A DNA stretch of 64,000 nt from Alviniconcha marisindica. Taxonomy: Eukaryota > Mollusca > Gastropoda > Provannidae. Shown here piece after piece: positions 12,385-26,800 of the stretch (positions within the stretch are counted from its first letter, which is position 1; every line of letters begins with the position of its first letter). The position numbers and the translations under genes were made by a program. Where the stretch lies: positions 47,501 to 111,500 of the forward strand of contig JABMCL010000073.1 in the NCBI GenBank assembly GCA_018857735.1, written 5' to 3'. The notes below the pieces were generated by a model. It did not search any database and was not told where the DNA came from. It saw only the letters and a program-made list of their open reading frames with translations.

Positions 12385-15290
12385 CTTAAACACCCCAGTT
12401 TCTACCGAGGAATAACACAGCTTGGCTGATGATCAACAGGAATGAATGTAAACATCCCAGAGTTTCCATCAAGGAACAACGGACTAACCACTGATGAACA
12501 TGCTCCAGCTTAAACACCCCAGAGTTTCCATCAAGGAACAACAGACAACACTGATGAACATGCTCCAGCTTAAACAACCCTGAGTTTTCATTGGGGAACA
12601 ACAGAGACTGATTGCTGATCAACGCACTCCAACATAAACACCCCAGAGTTTCCACCGAGGATCAACACAGCTTGACCGCTGATAAACATGCTCCATAACA
12701 CCCCAGAATGTCCATCGAGGATCAACATAGCTTGACCACTGATCAACATGAGCCAACAGAAACACCTGAGAGTTCCCACCAAGGAATACAGCTTGACCAT
12801 TGATAAACATGTACCAACTGATTTAAATGGCCCAAAGTTTCTGCTGAGGAACAATACAGCTTAAGCATGGTCAACACCAGTTTGACCATCAATTGGGGCT
12901 TGCCTACATAAACACCATTAGAGTTTTCACAACCTTTCTCAAAGTTTCCACCAAGGAAAAACACATTCTGACTACCAACCAATGCTTACCAGCAGGCATA
13001 AACGCCCTCAGAGTTTCCACCAAGGAACAACACAGCCTGACCACTGATCATTTTGCCTGCATAAACGCCCTCAGAGTTTCCACCAAGGAACAACACATTC
13101 TGACCACTGCTGGATCAATGCTTGCCTGCATAAATGCCCTCAGAGTTTCCACCAAGGAACAAGACAGCTTGACCACTGACCATTTTGCCTGCATAAACAC
13201 CCTCAGAGTTTCCACCAAGGAACTACACAGCTTGACCACAGTCCACTGATCATTTTGCCTGCATAAATGCCCTCAGAGTTTCCACCTAGGAAAAAGACAG
13301 CTTGACCACTGATCATTTGCCTGCCTAAACACCCTCTGAGTTTCTACCATGGAAGAATAAAATTTGAACATTGATCAATGTTTGCCTGCATAAACACCCT
13401 CATAGTTTCCACCAAGGAACGGCACACAAAATACAGACAGACCACTGATCAGCATTCGCCTGTATAAACACCCTCAGAGTTTCCACCAAGGAACAATACA
13501 GTCTGAACACTGATCAGTGTCTGGCTGCCTAAACACCCTCAGAGTTTTCACCAAGGAACATTACAGTTTGACCATCAACTATTTATTGTATACCTGCATA
13601 AACACCCTTGGAGTTTCCACCAAGGAACAACATAGCTTGACCAATGATCAACGTGTATCTGCATAACCCCCTTCAGGATTTTAACCAAGGAACAATACAG
13701 TCCGACCACCAATCAGTGTTTGCTGCCATAAAGTAACCCCCTCCACTCCCTCAGAGTTTCCATCAAGGGACACAATTTTGACCACTGTTCACAGTTTGCC
13801 TGCATAAACGCCCTTACTTTTCCATCAAGGAGCAACACAGTTTGACCGACAATCAATGTCTGCCTGCATAAACACTTCAGAGTTTCCACCAAGGAAAAAT
13901 ACATTTTGACCGCCGATGAATGTTTGCATGCATAAACCCCTTCTGTGTTTCAAACAAGGAATAACACAGTCTGGCCACCAGTCAATGATTCCTGCTTAAA
14001 GTCCCTCAGAGTTTCCACCAAGGAACACTGCAATTTGAGCATTGATCAATGTCTCCTGCATATACACCCTTGACTTTCCACCAAGGAATAATTCAACCTG
14101 ACTACTTGTCAATGTCTGGCTGCATGAACACCCTCAGAGTTTCCACCAAGGAACAACACAGCTTGACCATGTATTGACCAATGTGCACTTGCCTCAAAGT
14201 TTCTACCAGTTAGGGACAATGCAGCTTGACCATCAATCAATGTGTAACTGCAAAAACACCCTCAGAGTTTCCACCAAGGATTACAGCTTGACCATGTATT
14301 GACCAATGTGCACTTGCCTCAAAGTTTCTACCAGTTAGGGACAATGCAGCTTGACCATCAATCAATGTGTAACTGCAAAAACACCCTCAGAGTTTCCATT
14401 GAGGAACAATACAGCTTGACCATACATTGACCAAAGTGTACTTGCCTCAAAGTTTTTACCAACTAGGGACAATTCAACTTGACCATCAATCAATGTGTAA
14501 CTGCAAAAACACCCTCAGAGTTTCCACCGAGGAACAACACAGCTTGACCATGCACTGACTAATGTGCACCTGCCTCAAAGTTTCTACCAATTAGGGACAA
14601 TGCAGCTTGACCATCAATCAATGTGTAACTGCAAAAACACCCTCAGAGTTTCCACCAAGGATTACAGCTTGACCATGTATTGACCAATGTGCACTTGCCT
14701 CAAAGATTCTACCAGTTAGGGACAATACAGCTTGACCATCAATCAATGTGTAACTGCAAAAACACCCTCAGAGTTTCCACCAAGGATTACAGCTTGACCA
14801 TGTATTGACCAATGTGCACTTGCCTCAAAGTTTCTACCAATTAGGGACAATACAGCTTGACCATCAATCAATGTGTAACTGCAAAAACACCCTCAGAGTT
14901 TCCACTGAGGATCAATACAGCTTGACCATACATTGACCAAAGTGTACTTGCCTCAAAGTTTTTACCAACTAGGGACAACACAACTTGACCATCAATCAAT
15001 GTGTAACTGCAAAACCACCCTCAGAGTTTCCACCGAGGAATACAACTTGACCATGCATTGACCAATGTGCACTTGCCTCAAAGATTCTACCAACTAGGGA
15101 CAATACAACTTGACAATCAATCAATGTGTAACTGCAAAAAAAACCTCTGAATTTCCACCGAGGAATACAACTTGACCAATGTGCACTTGCCTCAAAGATT
15201 CTACCAACTAGGGACAATACAACTTGACCATTAATCACTGTGTAACTGCAAAAACACCCTCAGAGTTTCCTCCAAGGAACCGATTACAGC
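12385..15290. repeat. 2.9-kb minisatellite, ~60-bp units evolving into 125-128-bp higher-order units
   Basis: The basic unit contains AACACCCTCAGAGTTTCCAC, a CAAGGAACAACA segment and CTTGACCA. Left of about 14160 units are roughly 60 bp and diverged. To the right, two unit types (one with TTTCTACCAGTTAGGGACAA) alternate with spacing of 125-128 bp, measured at 14221, 14346, 14474, 14602, 14727 and 14852. A stray unit lies at about 15645-15680. Confidence 0.95.
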
Positions 15291-16143
15291 TGCAAGTAAA
15301 ATGGGTCTAAGTGAAACAACCATTGGCTGCCACATACCAGCTAAATTAGTAAGTCAACTCCAAAACTTTCCATTATTAGGAAGAAAAACAAAACAAAACA
15401 ACAACAAAAACATACAATAAAACCCACAGAATGGCAAGCAAACAAATGAATTGATTTAAAATGCATACAAAAGTCACATTTTTTTTTAAAGACTTTAGGA
15501 ATGGGGCAGGGGGGGGGGGGGGGGGTAAAATAAGAAATGCAAAAAACAACCAAAAAAACAAACAAGAAACAAAAATAAGAGACAAAAACAAAACAAAAAG
15601 GCCATGGATTTGCTACCATTGTCCAAATCTAGTCAAGGTGCATGGCATTGTCCTCAGAATTTCTACCAAGGAACACCACACTCCAATACTTGAAACATTT
15701 TCAGAACTCCCAGTCAACATGTTTGCTCACTAGAACAATCATGTACTTATATTTGCATACAATTTCTTCCCCTTCAGTTTCAATGCAGAAATGTTGTTGT
15801 TTTTAAACCCGAAGCAAAGTCTGAAGCATTATGGGCCACATGAATAGGAATGGGATAAAATAAAACAATTAAACAGATGCATAGCAGTTTTCACTTTAGT
15901 TCTGGTCCTGTTTGCATATGTTGTTATTAACTTGTTTTGGGCTAGAATTGTAATTTGTTTAAACATTTTTTTCTTCTTTTTGTTTTCCTGAACAGTTTTG
16001 TTCATTCACATGTTACAGTGAAGGTATGTTTCAAAGCAAATTGTCCTTTTAAGGACAATAAAGTATCTTATCTTAAAACAAATGTCCGAAAATCAGGAAA
16101 ATCAGTCCAAGAGTGCTGCCATTCTGTGACAAGAGGTCTGTAA
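15291..16143. other. no gene; poly-G and a retroposon-type tail
   Basis: Poly-G at about 15509-15526. The stretch 16036-16080 (TTTTAAGGACAATAAAGTAT then TCTTA) resembles the 3' tail of animal LINE/SINE elements. Confidence 0.5.
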
Positions 16144-16243
16144 CAGTGATTTCATGAACAATTAAAGTCAGCCTGTGAGATGTCATGAACAATTAAAGTC
16201 AGCCTGTGAGATGTCATAAACAATTAAAGTCAGCCTGTGAGAC
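16144..16243. repeat. 31-bp repeat, 3 copies
   Basis: CAATTAAAGTCAGCCTGTGA recurs three times with an ATGTCAT(G/A)AA spacer. Confidence 0.9.
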
Positions 16244-17646
16244 AAAAGTATCAAATGCATCGCGAGCATCCGTTTTTCTGCACTTCTTTGGTAAAAACAT
16301 GGCTACACCCGCTGGAGGAGTAATTAGTAACTGGATATTAACGTCCTGTCAACAACACAGGGTCACCTCAGGACAATCAAACTCAGGTCATGAAGCAAAT
16401 GCATGCTTCAAAATCTCTCATAATTATATGTAAACTCTTTCTCAAGTCAGTCTACAAAACCAATCCCTACACAAACATAAAACAAGACATGCATACACAA
16501 ACATCAAATCGAAATTTTCGAAGAGTTAGTCCCTTCACTACGACCCCTGTTAAAAAAGCACATAAGGCTAGGACATGCTGGTATCGTTGACCGTTCTACC
16601 TGATTTATTGATACCAGATTAAAGAAAACTAGAAAAATAAAAAAATAAAATAAAGGAAAGGACAGAAAAAACATTTTTTTGTTTTAAATGTTATATATAT
16701 GGGTGTAGCTCAAATCTGAAGCAAACTAAATACTTCCTTTGCGTAAGTATTAAAGCACGCTGATGGAAGAATTTGCACATTTTCCCAATTTCCAGGCCAA
16801 CTTGCCGCTTCACTTTAAGTCCATTTAATTTCCTTCTTTAAATGATGAATTTCTTTTTCATCAAAGAATAAATTTGCACCTTCATGTGAAAACTTTTGTG
16901 TTTTTTAATGCATACATCCGTATATAACAGTACAGATATACTCTCAGTATGGAGATACAGTAATACAGACTCTTGGCACTGAACTAGAAGATAAACAATG
17001 CTCACATCACATGGATCATACAACTGAACAAATGCTGCAGTATGTCTCTGGGATGGAGTCGCAGAGATCTGATGAAATATACACATCTTGTATCGCAAAC
17101 ACCAACAGAATAAAAGTACATTATATGTGTTGCATACATTTCAAATGCAGCTCAAAACTGCATGTATATTTAAATATAATCTGCACCATCACAACAAAAT
17201 CTAAATCATTAACAAAATTTAAAAAAATACAATGTTCTCCTATACAATGACACCTTCCTTCAATTTTTTGATTATAAACATACATGCATATAAAATTGGT
17301 CAATAAATATAATAACACTATACCTAAAATAAAAGCTCCCTTTTCTCTCCTCAGTTGCAGAATAAAATTTAAGTCTAGTGAACACATGTGCAGTAAAATG
17401 AGCAAAATGTCTGCGCTGCACAGAACTGACAAAGCTGCAGTACAAAATGAAGCCAAGATTATTATGATCAAATGAAAGGTCAAAAGGAACACTTATTTTA
17501 CTGGGACAATACAAAACAGGTGCACATTTTCTGGGTACAATTCTTTTTCAAGCAACAGACAGACATGTAATCTACAAATGATAAAAACGTAGTGATTTTT
17601 TAAAATCATTTGCTTGTAGATTGTCTGGTTTGCTGCTTGGGTCATT
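16244..17646. other. no gene seen
   Basis: AT-rich unique DNA. Short open frames on both strands lack family, splice or codon support. Confidence 0.5.
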
Positions 17647-17728
17647 GGGGGGGGGGGGGGGGGGGGGGGAGGGGGGGGGGGAGGGGGGGGGGAAGGGGGG
17701 AGGGGGGTTGCGGGAAGGGGGGGGGGGT
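17647..17728 (+). repeat. 82-bp poly-G-rich tract
   Basis: Almost continuous G with single A/T/C interruptions. This is the longest of many such tracts in the window. Confidence 0.95.
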
Positions 17729-18359
17729 TCTGCACTGAAAATGTGCACATTTTGCCTTGTTCCATTGAAATAAGGGTTCTTTATAATAACTGTTTGTGTG
17801 CTTTGGTCCATTTTCAGAATGCTAACAGTCAATTCTGTGTTTCAGATTTTTTCTGAAGCTTATTATGATGTTACATTTAAAATCAGTGAGTTAGTATACA
17901 CATACTCTGAGTGTAGTCTTAAATATTCAAATAAGTAGGTGTACACGTATTATAAGTGTAGTCTTAAATCTTCAAAAAGTATATCAAAATGAACAAAACA
18001 CATAACAAACAAATGATTAACACAAAAATACAGTTAAAATATGGTCCGATGCAAAAGCACCTTTTTAACTAACTGAAAGCAACACAGAACTGTACCAGCA
18101 GGCAAAGAAATGCGTATTTTGGCACAAGCAGTTTCACAGCACTCAGTTATGCACAGCAGTGAATCTCACATTGGTAACTGGATTTCAATGTCAACCGCAC
18201 AGGGTCAACTCAACTCAGGATGATCCCACACCGGATAGTATCCCAAGCAAAATGGGTCTAAAAGCAAAGCGATTTCTGGTCTAAAGCAGTTAAGCAAACA
18301 ATAAAGAAATACACAGAATAAACAAACGATCGGCAGAACACGGCAAAGGCCAAGCCCCT
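17729..18359. other. no gene seen
   Basis: AT-rich. At 17819-17848 it contains a fragment similar to one arm of the hairpin at 8757. Confidence 0.5.
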
Positions 18360-18690
18360 GTGACAGCAACACTGGGCTGGGGTAGTTCAGTGGGTACAAT
18401 GTCCGGCTGTAATACTGCCACTGTAATACTGGTCAGGTGTAATGCTGTCACTGGTTCGAGTACCCGGTGCGGCAAGGGACTTTTCTCCCTGTCAGCTTCC
18501 AGTGCAGACTCTCTTACAGTGACTGCACAGCCCCCGTGTGCAATCGCATGCATCAACATCTGTGCGCACGTTAAAAATCCCAAGCACTGGCAGCTGTACC
18601 ATTGTCTGGACACAAAAATACTGCACACACCGATAGGAATGGGTAGCGCTGCTCTTGTGGCTGCTGTGCCTTACCCAGGTACGGTGACCT
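18360..18690 (+). mobile_element. tRNA-derived SINE, copy 1
   Basis: The head resembles a tRNA with an A box (GGGTAGTTCAGTGGGTACAA) and a B box (GGTTCGAGTACC). The body contains GTTAAAAATCCCAAGCACTG, then CCATTGTCTGGACACAAAAA. A second copy in reverse orientation lies at about 42290-42595. The pol III boxes are internal; the spacing within the head is enlarged by a short internal duplication (TGTAATACTG). Confidence 0.8.
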
Positions 18691-19813
18691 GATTTTCCTG
18701 CAAGGGACCACGACGTATCAACCCCCCCCCCCCTTCCCCCAAAACAACAACAACAACAACACAACATAACACAACACACACCAAAAAACAAAAACAAAAA
18801 ACAATAAACACTTCTATACCCACCTTTAATTTAAAACACTTTTTTTGTTTTGTTTCAATTTCTATCACCCCACCCCCCATCCCACACATACACCAAATGT
18901 TACCACCTTTGTCCCACCTTGGACTAGCACATTACAATTTAAATACAATAAGCAAAATAAATTATGGATTTGACACCGGACACATCCATTTGAGCAACAA
19001 TACATGTATACATCAAAACTTTCAAACCCTTTATCATAGATCTGTTACAGTCCTTTTAAAAATAGGGGAATAGTCGTTGGCACTAAATGAGGCATAGTAG
19101 GTGATGGACTGTCAGATATACATATATATTTATATGAGAAGACAGAAGATGTGAGAGATGAAATAAAGCATTCTTCAGTCACAGTTCACGAGAAAGGTTT
19201 CAGGAAAACTGAAAATTCTGAACGGAATATGGTGTTACTGTTGTTTTTATTTACACTAACGAGATGAAATAAAGCTGATTAACAGGAAGACAGACAGAGT
19301 GTAGACTGATATACTGGGATGCACATACCACCACTGTTTCCAGCAGAACTGCGCATCAACAGTGATATCACAGAAGAACAGAAACAGAAACAGCCCGCCT
19401 GGATGCCTGTGACCTCAGAACGATGCATTATGCAAACAGGGTGAATCTAACGCACAAGAATCACATAGTGTTTCTGAGCCTGGCCAATAGCTTATAGGTG
19501 TTGTGCGTGGTGGACAAAGAAACCTTACCTCGCAGCGTTACAGGCAATTGTTGCTTATCTTGCTCTGCTGCTTAACCACCATTGAGAAGCAGCTTTGCGT
19601 ATCGGCATTTGTGCCACTGGTTAAATCTTAGCCCAACACAGAGCCCCCACTGGGTCGCTATGACACTGCTCCTACTCTCCTTCCAAAAAATTGCCATGGA
19701 AACCACAGCTTTCTTTGCGTAGAGCTTTGAGTAGCAGCGAAGTTAATGCAGTAAGCAAAGAAAATGGCACAACTATCTGGTGAACAACCACACCTTGAAT
19801 CAGGGCTAGGACT
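18691..19813. other. no gene seen; poly-C tract
   Basis: Poly-C at about 18720-18738, then (CAA)n-rich and AT-rich unique DNA. Confidence 0.5.
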
Positions 19814-20228
19814 GAAGCATTCATTACTAGCAAATCAAAAAGCATGTCCATTGACAAATGAAGCATTCATTACTAGCAAATCAAAAAGCATGTCCATTGA
19901 CAAATGAAGCATTCATTACTAGCAAATCAAAAAGCATGTCCATTGACAAATGAAGCATTCATTACTAGCGAATCAAAAAGCATGTCCATTGACAAATGAA
20001 GCATTCATTACTAGCAAATCAAAAAGCATGTCCATTGCCAAATGAAGCATTCAATACTAGCAAATCAGAAAGCATGTCCATTGACAAGTGAAGCATTCAT
20101 TACTAGCAAATCAAAAAGCAAGTCCATTAACAAGTGAAGCATTCATTACTAGCCAATCAAAAAGCAAGTCCATTAACAAGTGAAGCATTCATTACTAGCA
20201 AATCAACAAGTATGTCCAGTAACAAATG
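19814..20228. repeat. 46-bp minisatellite, 9 copies
   Basis: The unit starts GAAGCATTCATTACTAGCAA and continues to a TGTCCATTGACAAAT end. The period of 46 bp is exact from 19814 to 20182. Confidence 0.95.
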
Positions 20229-20885
20229 CTGCATCCGAAAAGAAAAACAAATGACTAAACACATGAGATGGAGTGAGTTTGTTCTCAGATTTTTAACACC
20301 CCATGAATTGCACAGGGTTACCACAGGATGCACGATAAATGAAAACAATTGGAAAAAAATCACCAATTAATCCATCAAATCAGTCAAAATGATATTTGTA
20401 TGGCACAAATCCATATACGTTCTAAGCACCTCACATAACGCAATACTGCAATATGGTATCAAAATAAATGAGCCAATAAAACAATACATAGCTTCACCAA
20501 AAGTAATTTAATAATGAAGAACAAAAAACACAGGCAAAATGAAACTTGAAGATAAAAACTGTATCCATCAAAGAGATAGATATAATGTCAATGAAGAAGG
20601 TAATACAATCTCACAAAGTATGTTACCATTTAATCCAAGAACAGCAGATGCATGCTTACACAACAATGACACAATGAGTCTAAATCACAGACAAGGTGCT
20701 TCAGTGTGTACAAAAAAAAAAAAAGAGAAAAAAAAAGAGCCACATACACCAAAATAATTTTTAAATATGCAGCATACATTATAAAATAAAATCAGCAATT
20801 GATGTTCTACTAAAAAGGCAAGAAATACCCTAACGAATTATGATTCGGAGCAGATATTACAAGGTCTCTTTTCAGCACCAGGACC
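20229..20885. other. 3' flank of gene B, no other gene
   Basis: AT-rich DNA downstream of the minus-strand stop at 20886. ATTAAA on the minus strand near 20630 is a possible poly(A) signal. Confidence 0.35.
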
Positions 20886-23800
20886 TCATTCCAAGTCTGG
20901 TTCATACTGATAGTCATCCTCAGCAAAGTGAAATATGACAGCATGCCTGGGGGCGTCAGTGAACAGGTCAAGGATCATGTCCTTGTCGGACCTGTCCAGG
21001 GTGTTGATAGCACGCCGCATGAGACTCTGGTGAGCCGCGGGGTTATAACGAAACCGGGACGGGCGCCGGAGGATGTCCATGTGCGGCTTAAGGTTACTGA
21101 GTACATAATCATCCCCTTCTACATCATCCTCATCAATGCTGTCGCTATCATCAGCAGCAGCATCACCACCATCCTTTTTTTCTTCTGTTTGCCTCTTGCC
21201 TGGTGCAGGCTCACCAATGTCCATGGCTTCATCTGCCCCATCTGGTTTGTCATTGGGCAAGGGCTTGTGTCTGTACAAAACCTCTTCATCTTCCTGGTTG
21301 ATACGGGTGGGCTTTCGAAAACCAGAGTCATCGGGCGGACTTGGGGCTGCCTTCTCTGCTGCCCGCTTCTCCCTTAGTTTCTTTTCATGTTCGACCTCCT
21401 TCTGGTGATCGTCATTGCGAGGACTGGGGATGATAATCACAATCTTCTTGTCCACACCCCGCATGGACACCGAATCAGACACCACCACCTTGTTCATTGT
21501 TTTGAGCATGTCCTGAATTCTGACAGCACGGCGGCAGAACAGAACTTCTGACACAACGCCTCTTCCTTCTAGAGCCACCTGCAGGCCAGATATGGAGACG
21601 GAACTCTCAAAGCGCTGAATGGAGCCCACAATGAAGACCTCACTGTGTTTCAGGCCTGGTCCCCCTGTTGGAAAACAAGAACAACAATCACAACAGCACT
21701 GAACTGCATTTCGATGTTTGGTCCTGGCACCTCTACAAGCCTGTTAGAAATAAATGTACATATAATGAACTCAGATGCAGATCTACAGCTAACAATCCAT
21801 AAACATTGTGAATTTGACCTTGAAGACAGCAACCTAGTATTTTTTTTACACCCTGCTCTATCTGCGGATTGTGCACTGGCACATGAAGTTTGGTTATAAA
21901 GGATCTGAAACAAAACTGACTGTAAGCAGTCTGAAAAAAAGATCAAACCACACAAGAGCTTGACAAAAGAAAAACAAAAACAAAAAACTGAGTTTATTTT
22001 ATGGAAAAATACAAAGCAATTTGCAAATTTCTGGCATAAATGCATTTGACTCTGCAACAGACAAGCAATTAAGATACAATAACAATGAAGACACTTAAAA
22101 GGTATGACTTGGCTAGGAACTTTGGATTCATTTTAGATTCAAAACTTTCCATGAAGAAATCTAACAAACTGCATATTTTGAGCTAAAATGCATTTGTTTT
22201 GTATAACAATGACAATAACATAACAATATAACTTTATTGCCAAGTGTCAATACGCTGATTGCACGAGGAATGTTTTGTGGTGCCAAGTACACTCATCACA
22301 CATTCACTCCAATCATAAAACATTTAATTACAACAGCAAATAAACATCCTGGTAAAAAGTCATTCATAGATAAAAAGATGAGAAAATCCCACTGGCGTCA
22401 AGCTGTGCACATCACATAAAATAAAATTGCCACTTCCCGAGGACCCCCTCTTAAAAGTTACTGTCCTAGTAAAAGCAGTTATAAGAATTATCTACAACAA
22501 ATTAATTAATTAACCCCCGGCTTATTCCCCTGGCCACTATCACCCTGACCCATCCAAGATCCTACGCACTAAAAACATCCCCGCCTGGACTCAGTTGACA
22601 CGGGAATGGGCCTAGTGTAAGCTCTTGTTACCTCATATATGTCCTCTCAAGGTTAGACAACTGCAACTGTCTCCAATATTTTTGTGGAGCTTGTAAAGCA
22701 TGGTGTGCTCACCCTTGTTCATGAGATATGGGGCTATAGAAATAACTTATTATTATTATAATGGGTCTGCCCAATTCTGTTATTCAACCTCTCCAGAAAG
22801 TTCAATGGTACCCCGCCATACTACTCAACACCCCTCCTGCAAAAATTGCACTGGTTTCCCATTACAGAATGCATCAAGTACAAAGCTGCATGCATGTACT
22901 TCCACACTATGATTTTATAAATGGTTCTGGTCCTTCCTACATTGCTGAACTGCTACATGTCTACACTCTGTCCCTCATGTTTCACTTCTCTTCTGATTCT
23001 TGCATACTCAACATCCAACAATGCAAATGCGTATGGCTATCACTTTTTTTTTCCTGCTTTGGACCTTACGCTTGGAACTCACTGGTAAACAGACAGACCC
23101 AGGTGCAAATCTGCCCTGGCCCACTTTTCTTTTGAAAAAATTACGCTTCATGTCAGTTAGTGATTCAAACACCCACATTCATTTTACACAGCGCACATTT
23201 ATTAATAACAAACACAGGATCTTTACACAGCACACATTTATTAATAACAAACACAGGATCTTTACACAGCACACATTTATTAATAACAAACACAGGATCT
23301 AAATGGCTGCCTTGGGCCATGCATCATGGCACTTTGTGCTTTCTGAATCTTAAATGTAACGTGTAATTTTTTCAGAAATGAGTGTATGATTTACATTTGT
23401 TGTTACATTCCACATAATGTATGTAATGCCTTTCTTGAGATGCTGCTGTGGAGATCCACGGCACATGGATACAAGTTTTGGGGGGGGGGCTGTTTCGCCA
23501 CGACACAGAGTGTTCAGAACATGTACCAAGCTTACTGTGCAGCACCAAATAGATATTGTTGCAGCATGACCAGAAGCAACACCCCTGAGAGAGGAGTTAT
23601 GAGGTGACCTTGTGAAGCTGAAGAGGACAGCGGCTTTTCTGAAGGCCACCGGAGTGGACCTCTGAAGGAAACTATCGACAGAGAAGATATACGCTGTCTC
23701 GTGAATTTGCCTCCCCCCCCCCCCCCCACCCTCCCTATCTCCTTCCCAACCCCTAAATAGTAAAAGACTAAACTGGCTAACACTGCTGGCAAGCTTAATA

Positions 23801-26800
23801 AAGACCATTTAGGTAGTCTCAGTGCGGGATTAGGTACAGTACCCACCCTCACTCCTGTTTTCTGGAATTTTAGTCACCATCAGCACCTGACTGGCAAAAC
23901 ATCTCAATGCTGAACAAGTCTTATGGCAGCAACAACAAAAATTATGAAACGAAAAAGCAAAGACATGCAATAATTTGGCATCTGTGTCTCAAATCTCAAG
24001 GCGGACGTTACAGATGCCTGTGTGCGAACGGTACCGAAAATGCAAGGATCTGGATCCAGTCTGGTACCAGGTGGTGTGGGCAACATTGGCACAGCCCACA
24101 CTGTGCCCATACCAGGCTGGTTTGGGCATGTTTACTGGTATGGAACCAATAAAATTCCACAAACACTTCCCAAATATTGTCCCAAAAAAAAGAAAGAAAA
24201 AAGAAAAAGGTTCTAAAGAAGCACTGAAAAGAATGAATAAAGTAAAATCCAAACCTATTCCAATCTCATCCTGAAGGTAGTCGGCCAGAATTCTCCCACA
24301 GGCCTCACACTCCCAAACGTCCCGTTCCATGTGCTTCTTGTTGTGGCTAATGAGTCGCACTGGCAGCTCATCCAGGTGTTCGCGGATGTTGTAGCCCGGG
24401 ACCTCCCTTTCGGGATCGTAAGGAAATGCAATTCGACGGAGAGGAACGTGATGTGGCCCTGTGATGTCAACATCGTCATCATCGATGTCAATCATGTCCA
24501 TTACCTGTAAACAGACAGACACTTAGATGGATGTGATGTGGCCCTGTGATGTCAACATCGTCATCATCGATGCCAGTCATGTCCATTACCTGTAAACAGA
24601 CAGACACTTAGATGGATGTGATGTGGCCCTGTGATGTCAACATTGTCATCATCGATGTCAGTCATGTCCATTACCTGTAAACAGACAGACACTTAGATGG
24701 ATGTGATGTGGCCCTGTGATGTAAACATCATCATTACTGATGTCAATCATGTCCATTACCTGCAAACAAACAGACACTTAGATAGATGTGATGTGGCCCT
24801 GTGATGTCAACATCGTCATTATCAATGTCAATCATGTCCATTACCTGGAAACAAACAGACACTTGAAGGGCCTTGGGATGTCAATCATGTCCATTACCTG
24901 TAAACAGACAGACACTTAGATGGATGTGATGTGGCTCTGTGATGTCAACATCATCATCAATGTCAATCATGTCCATCACCTGTAAACAGACAGACACTTA
25001 GATGGATGGGATGTGGCCCTGTGATGTCAACATCGTCATCATCGATGTCAATCATGTCCATCATCTGTAAACAAACACACATTTGGAGGGCCTTGGGATA
25101 TATACTTTGCATGGGATAAACATTTCCCCTTCTGTTGATGTGATATACATAATTATATATGCAAGAAAAAGATGGTCAAGTTGTATACACTATGTGTAAC
25201 AGAATTCCTTTTATTCATCTGACACCGTCCCTAAGTCTTTAAGTCTTTGTTCTTTTCCTCACCAGTTGTTGTCAGTTTAAGTGTCTACCCATTCTCTTAA
25301 ACCATCTATGAACATCATAAAATGCCACAGAATGACGACACTGTCCCTTATGAAAATATAAATATTTCACATATGAAATTATCACCCTGTGAAAATTTAA
25401 CCAGTAAAATAATAAAAACTGCCATAAGGTGCTCCCTTGCAGAAAAACATGATCTGAAAAATGGAGAGAGAGAAAAGAAGAAGAAAAAAAAGGAACCCGC
25501 TACCACCACAACATACAGAACTAGTCTTGGCCTTTCACAATTGACAAGACATCAGACACCAAAAGAAAATCATTTAATAAATAACAATAATAATCAGAAG
25601 AAGAACAAGAAGAAGAAGAAGAACTTTTAGTATTAATGTGCCTGTCCCAGTTCTAAAAATGAGCTCCAAGCACAGTACAGCTTCACATATCAGACTCAAC
25701 ACAGGGTTAAGAAATACAGGCATTAAAAACAGGATCTAGGTAATACAACTGCATCTGACAAGACGAAGATTATGACCAACTGAATTTTTTTTCCCTTTAG
25801 GTGCACACACCAGTAAGTAAACATGGTGCTTAACATCCACAGAAACCGTGAGGCTTATTAGCGACGGGGAGAAAAGGGGGGGGGGGGGAAGGGGGTATGG
25901 AGGTGGGGGAAGAAGGAGACTATTATACCTAGTGCTACACTGTCACCACCAGAATGACTCCTGCATTAAGATGGGCAGTGATGAGAGCCATTTTAATGTT
26001 TCATTAATTGTGAGGGACAAAGTCACAAGACAGTGTCCACAGACCACAATTTTGGAAGCAAAAGGAGAGCCGAAGCAGATTCAAACCGAGGTCCCTCTGC
26101 TTACCAGCCTACCGCCTTACCGCTAGGCCAAACCGGCTCATGTGCACACACCAGGTGGTGGTGGTGAAGTGATGCTTAATGTCCTCAGATGTCAGTTGAC
26201 ATATTAGGGACAAGTTGTGACCAATGCCGAAGCACGGTTCAATAATTCTTTACGTCCACGGAAACCAGAAGGCTCGTTAGGACGGACAGCTCAGGACGGC
26301 CACCTCGACTCTCACACAGCTCCTGAACTATGTGCACACACCATCCTGCAGCTCTCCTTCTATCTGCTGGATGGCCTGCGCTCATTATCTGTGGTTGCGG
26401 CTGACAGGAGACGGCGATTGCCTTTAAAATGCATCCTTGATACAGGGTTCATGTTCACTGGTATTTTCCAGGGTTTTACTGGATAAGATGAGCATATACC
26501 GGACACAAATCAGCAACTGGTCAGATGTACCTGCTCTTATTTTGTTTGACCAGTTCTAAAAAAAAAAAATGACAACAAAAAATGCAGCACAGTGAGTGTG
26601 TGTGGTGTGTGTGTGCATGCATGTGTGAATGTGTGTGTGCGTATGTTTAAGAGTTTGTACGTGAGTGTGTTCTTCATGACTTTGGTTTATGGAGATATGT
26701 GCAATTCAGTTCTTCATTGTGCTTAATGTATAAGGTCGAACGACAGCTTCAATTTCCTACTGGAATGAATAAAGTATATATTATTATGAGTATGTGTGTG

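Larger units (their letters stand above)
21665..24254 (-). other. gene B intron 4, with LINE remnant and small repeats
   Basis: The donor GTTTGG at 24254 is weaker than consensus; the acceptor is TCCAACAG. The intron contains the LINE remnant at 22760-23140 and a 39-bp repeat. The segment at about 24000-24139 has an end like that of the 9622-10116 element. Confidence 0.7.

Noticed and set aside
12385..15290. Possible CRISPR array
   Set aside because: No constant repeat separated by unrelated spacers. The whole unit is repeated, and the genome is eukaryotic.
18372..18480. Possible tRNA gene
   Set aside because: A and B boxes are present, but no acceptor-stem pairing and an enlarged, duplicated middle; a tRNA-derived SINE explains it. 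The same applies to 58620-58680, 26095-26140 and 38935-38992.
20928..21377. Plus-strand open frame opposite gene B exon 5
   Set aside because: Antisense shadow. The minus frame continues across a spliced junction in phase.
23350..23852. Overlapping minus-strand open frames
   Set aside because: They span a poly-C tract giving poly-Gly, with no family or splice support.
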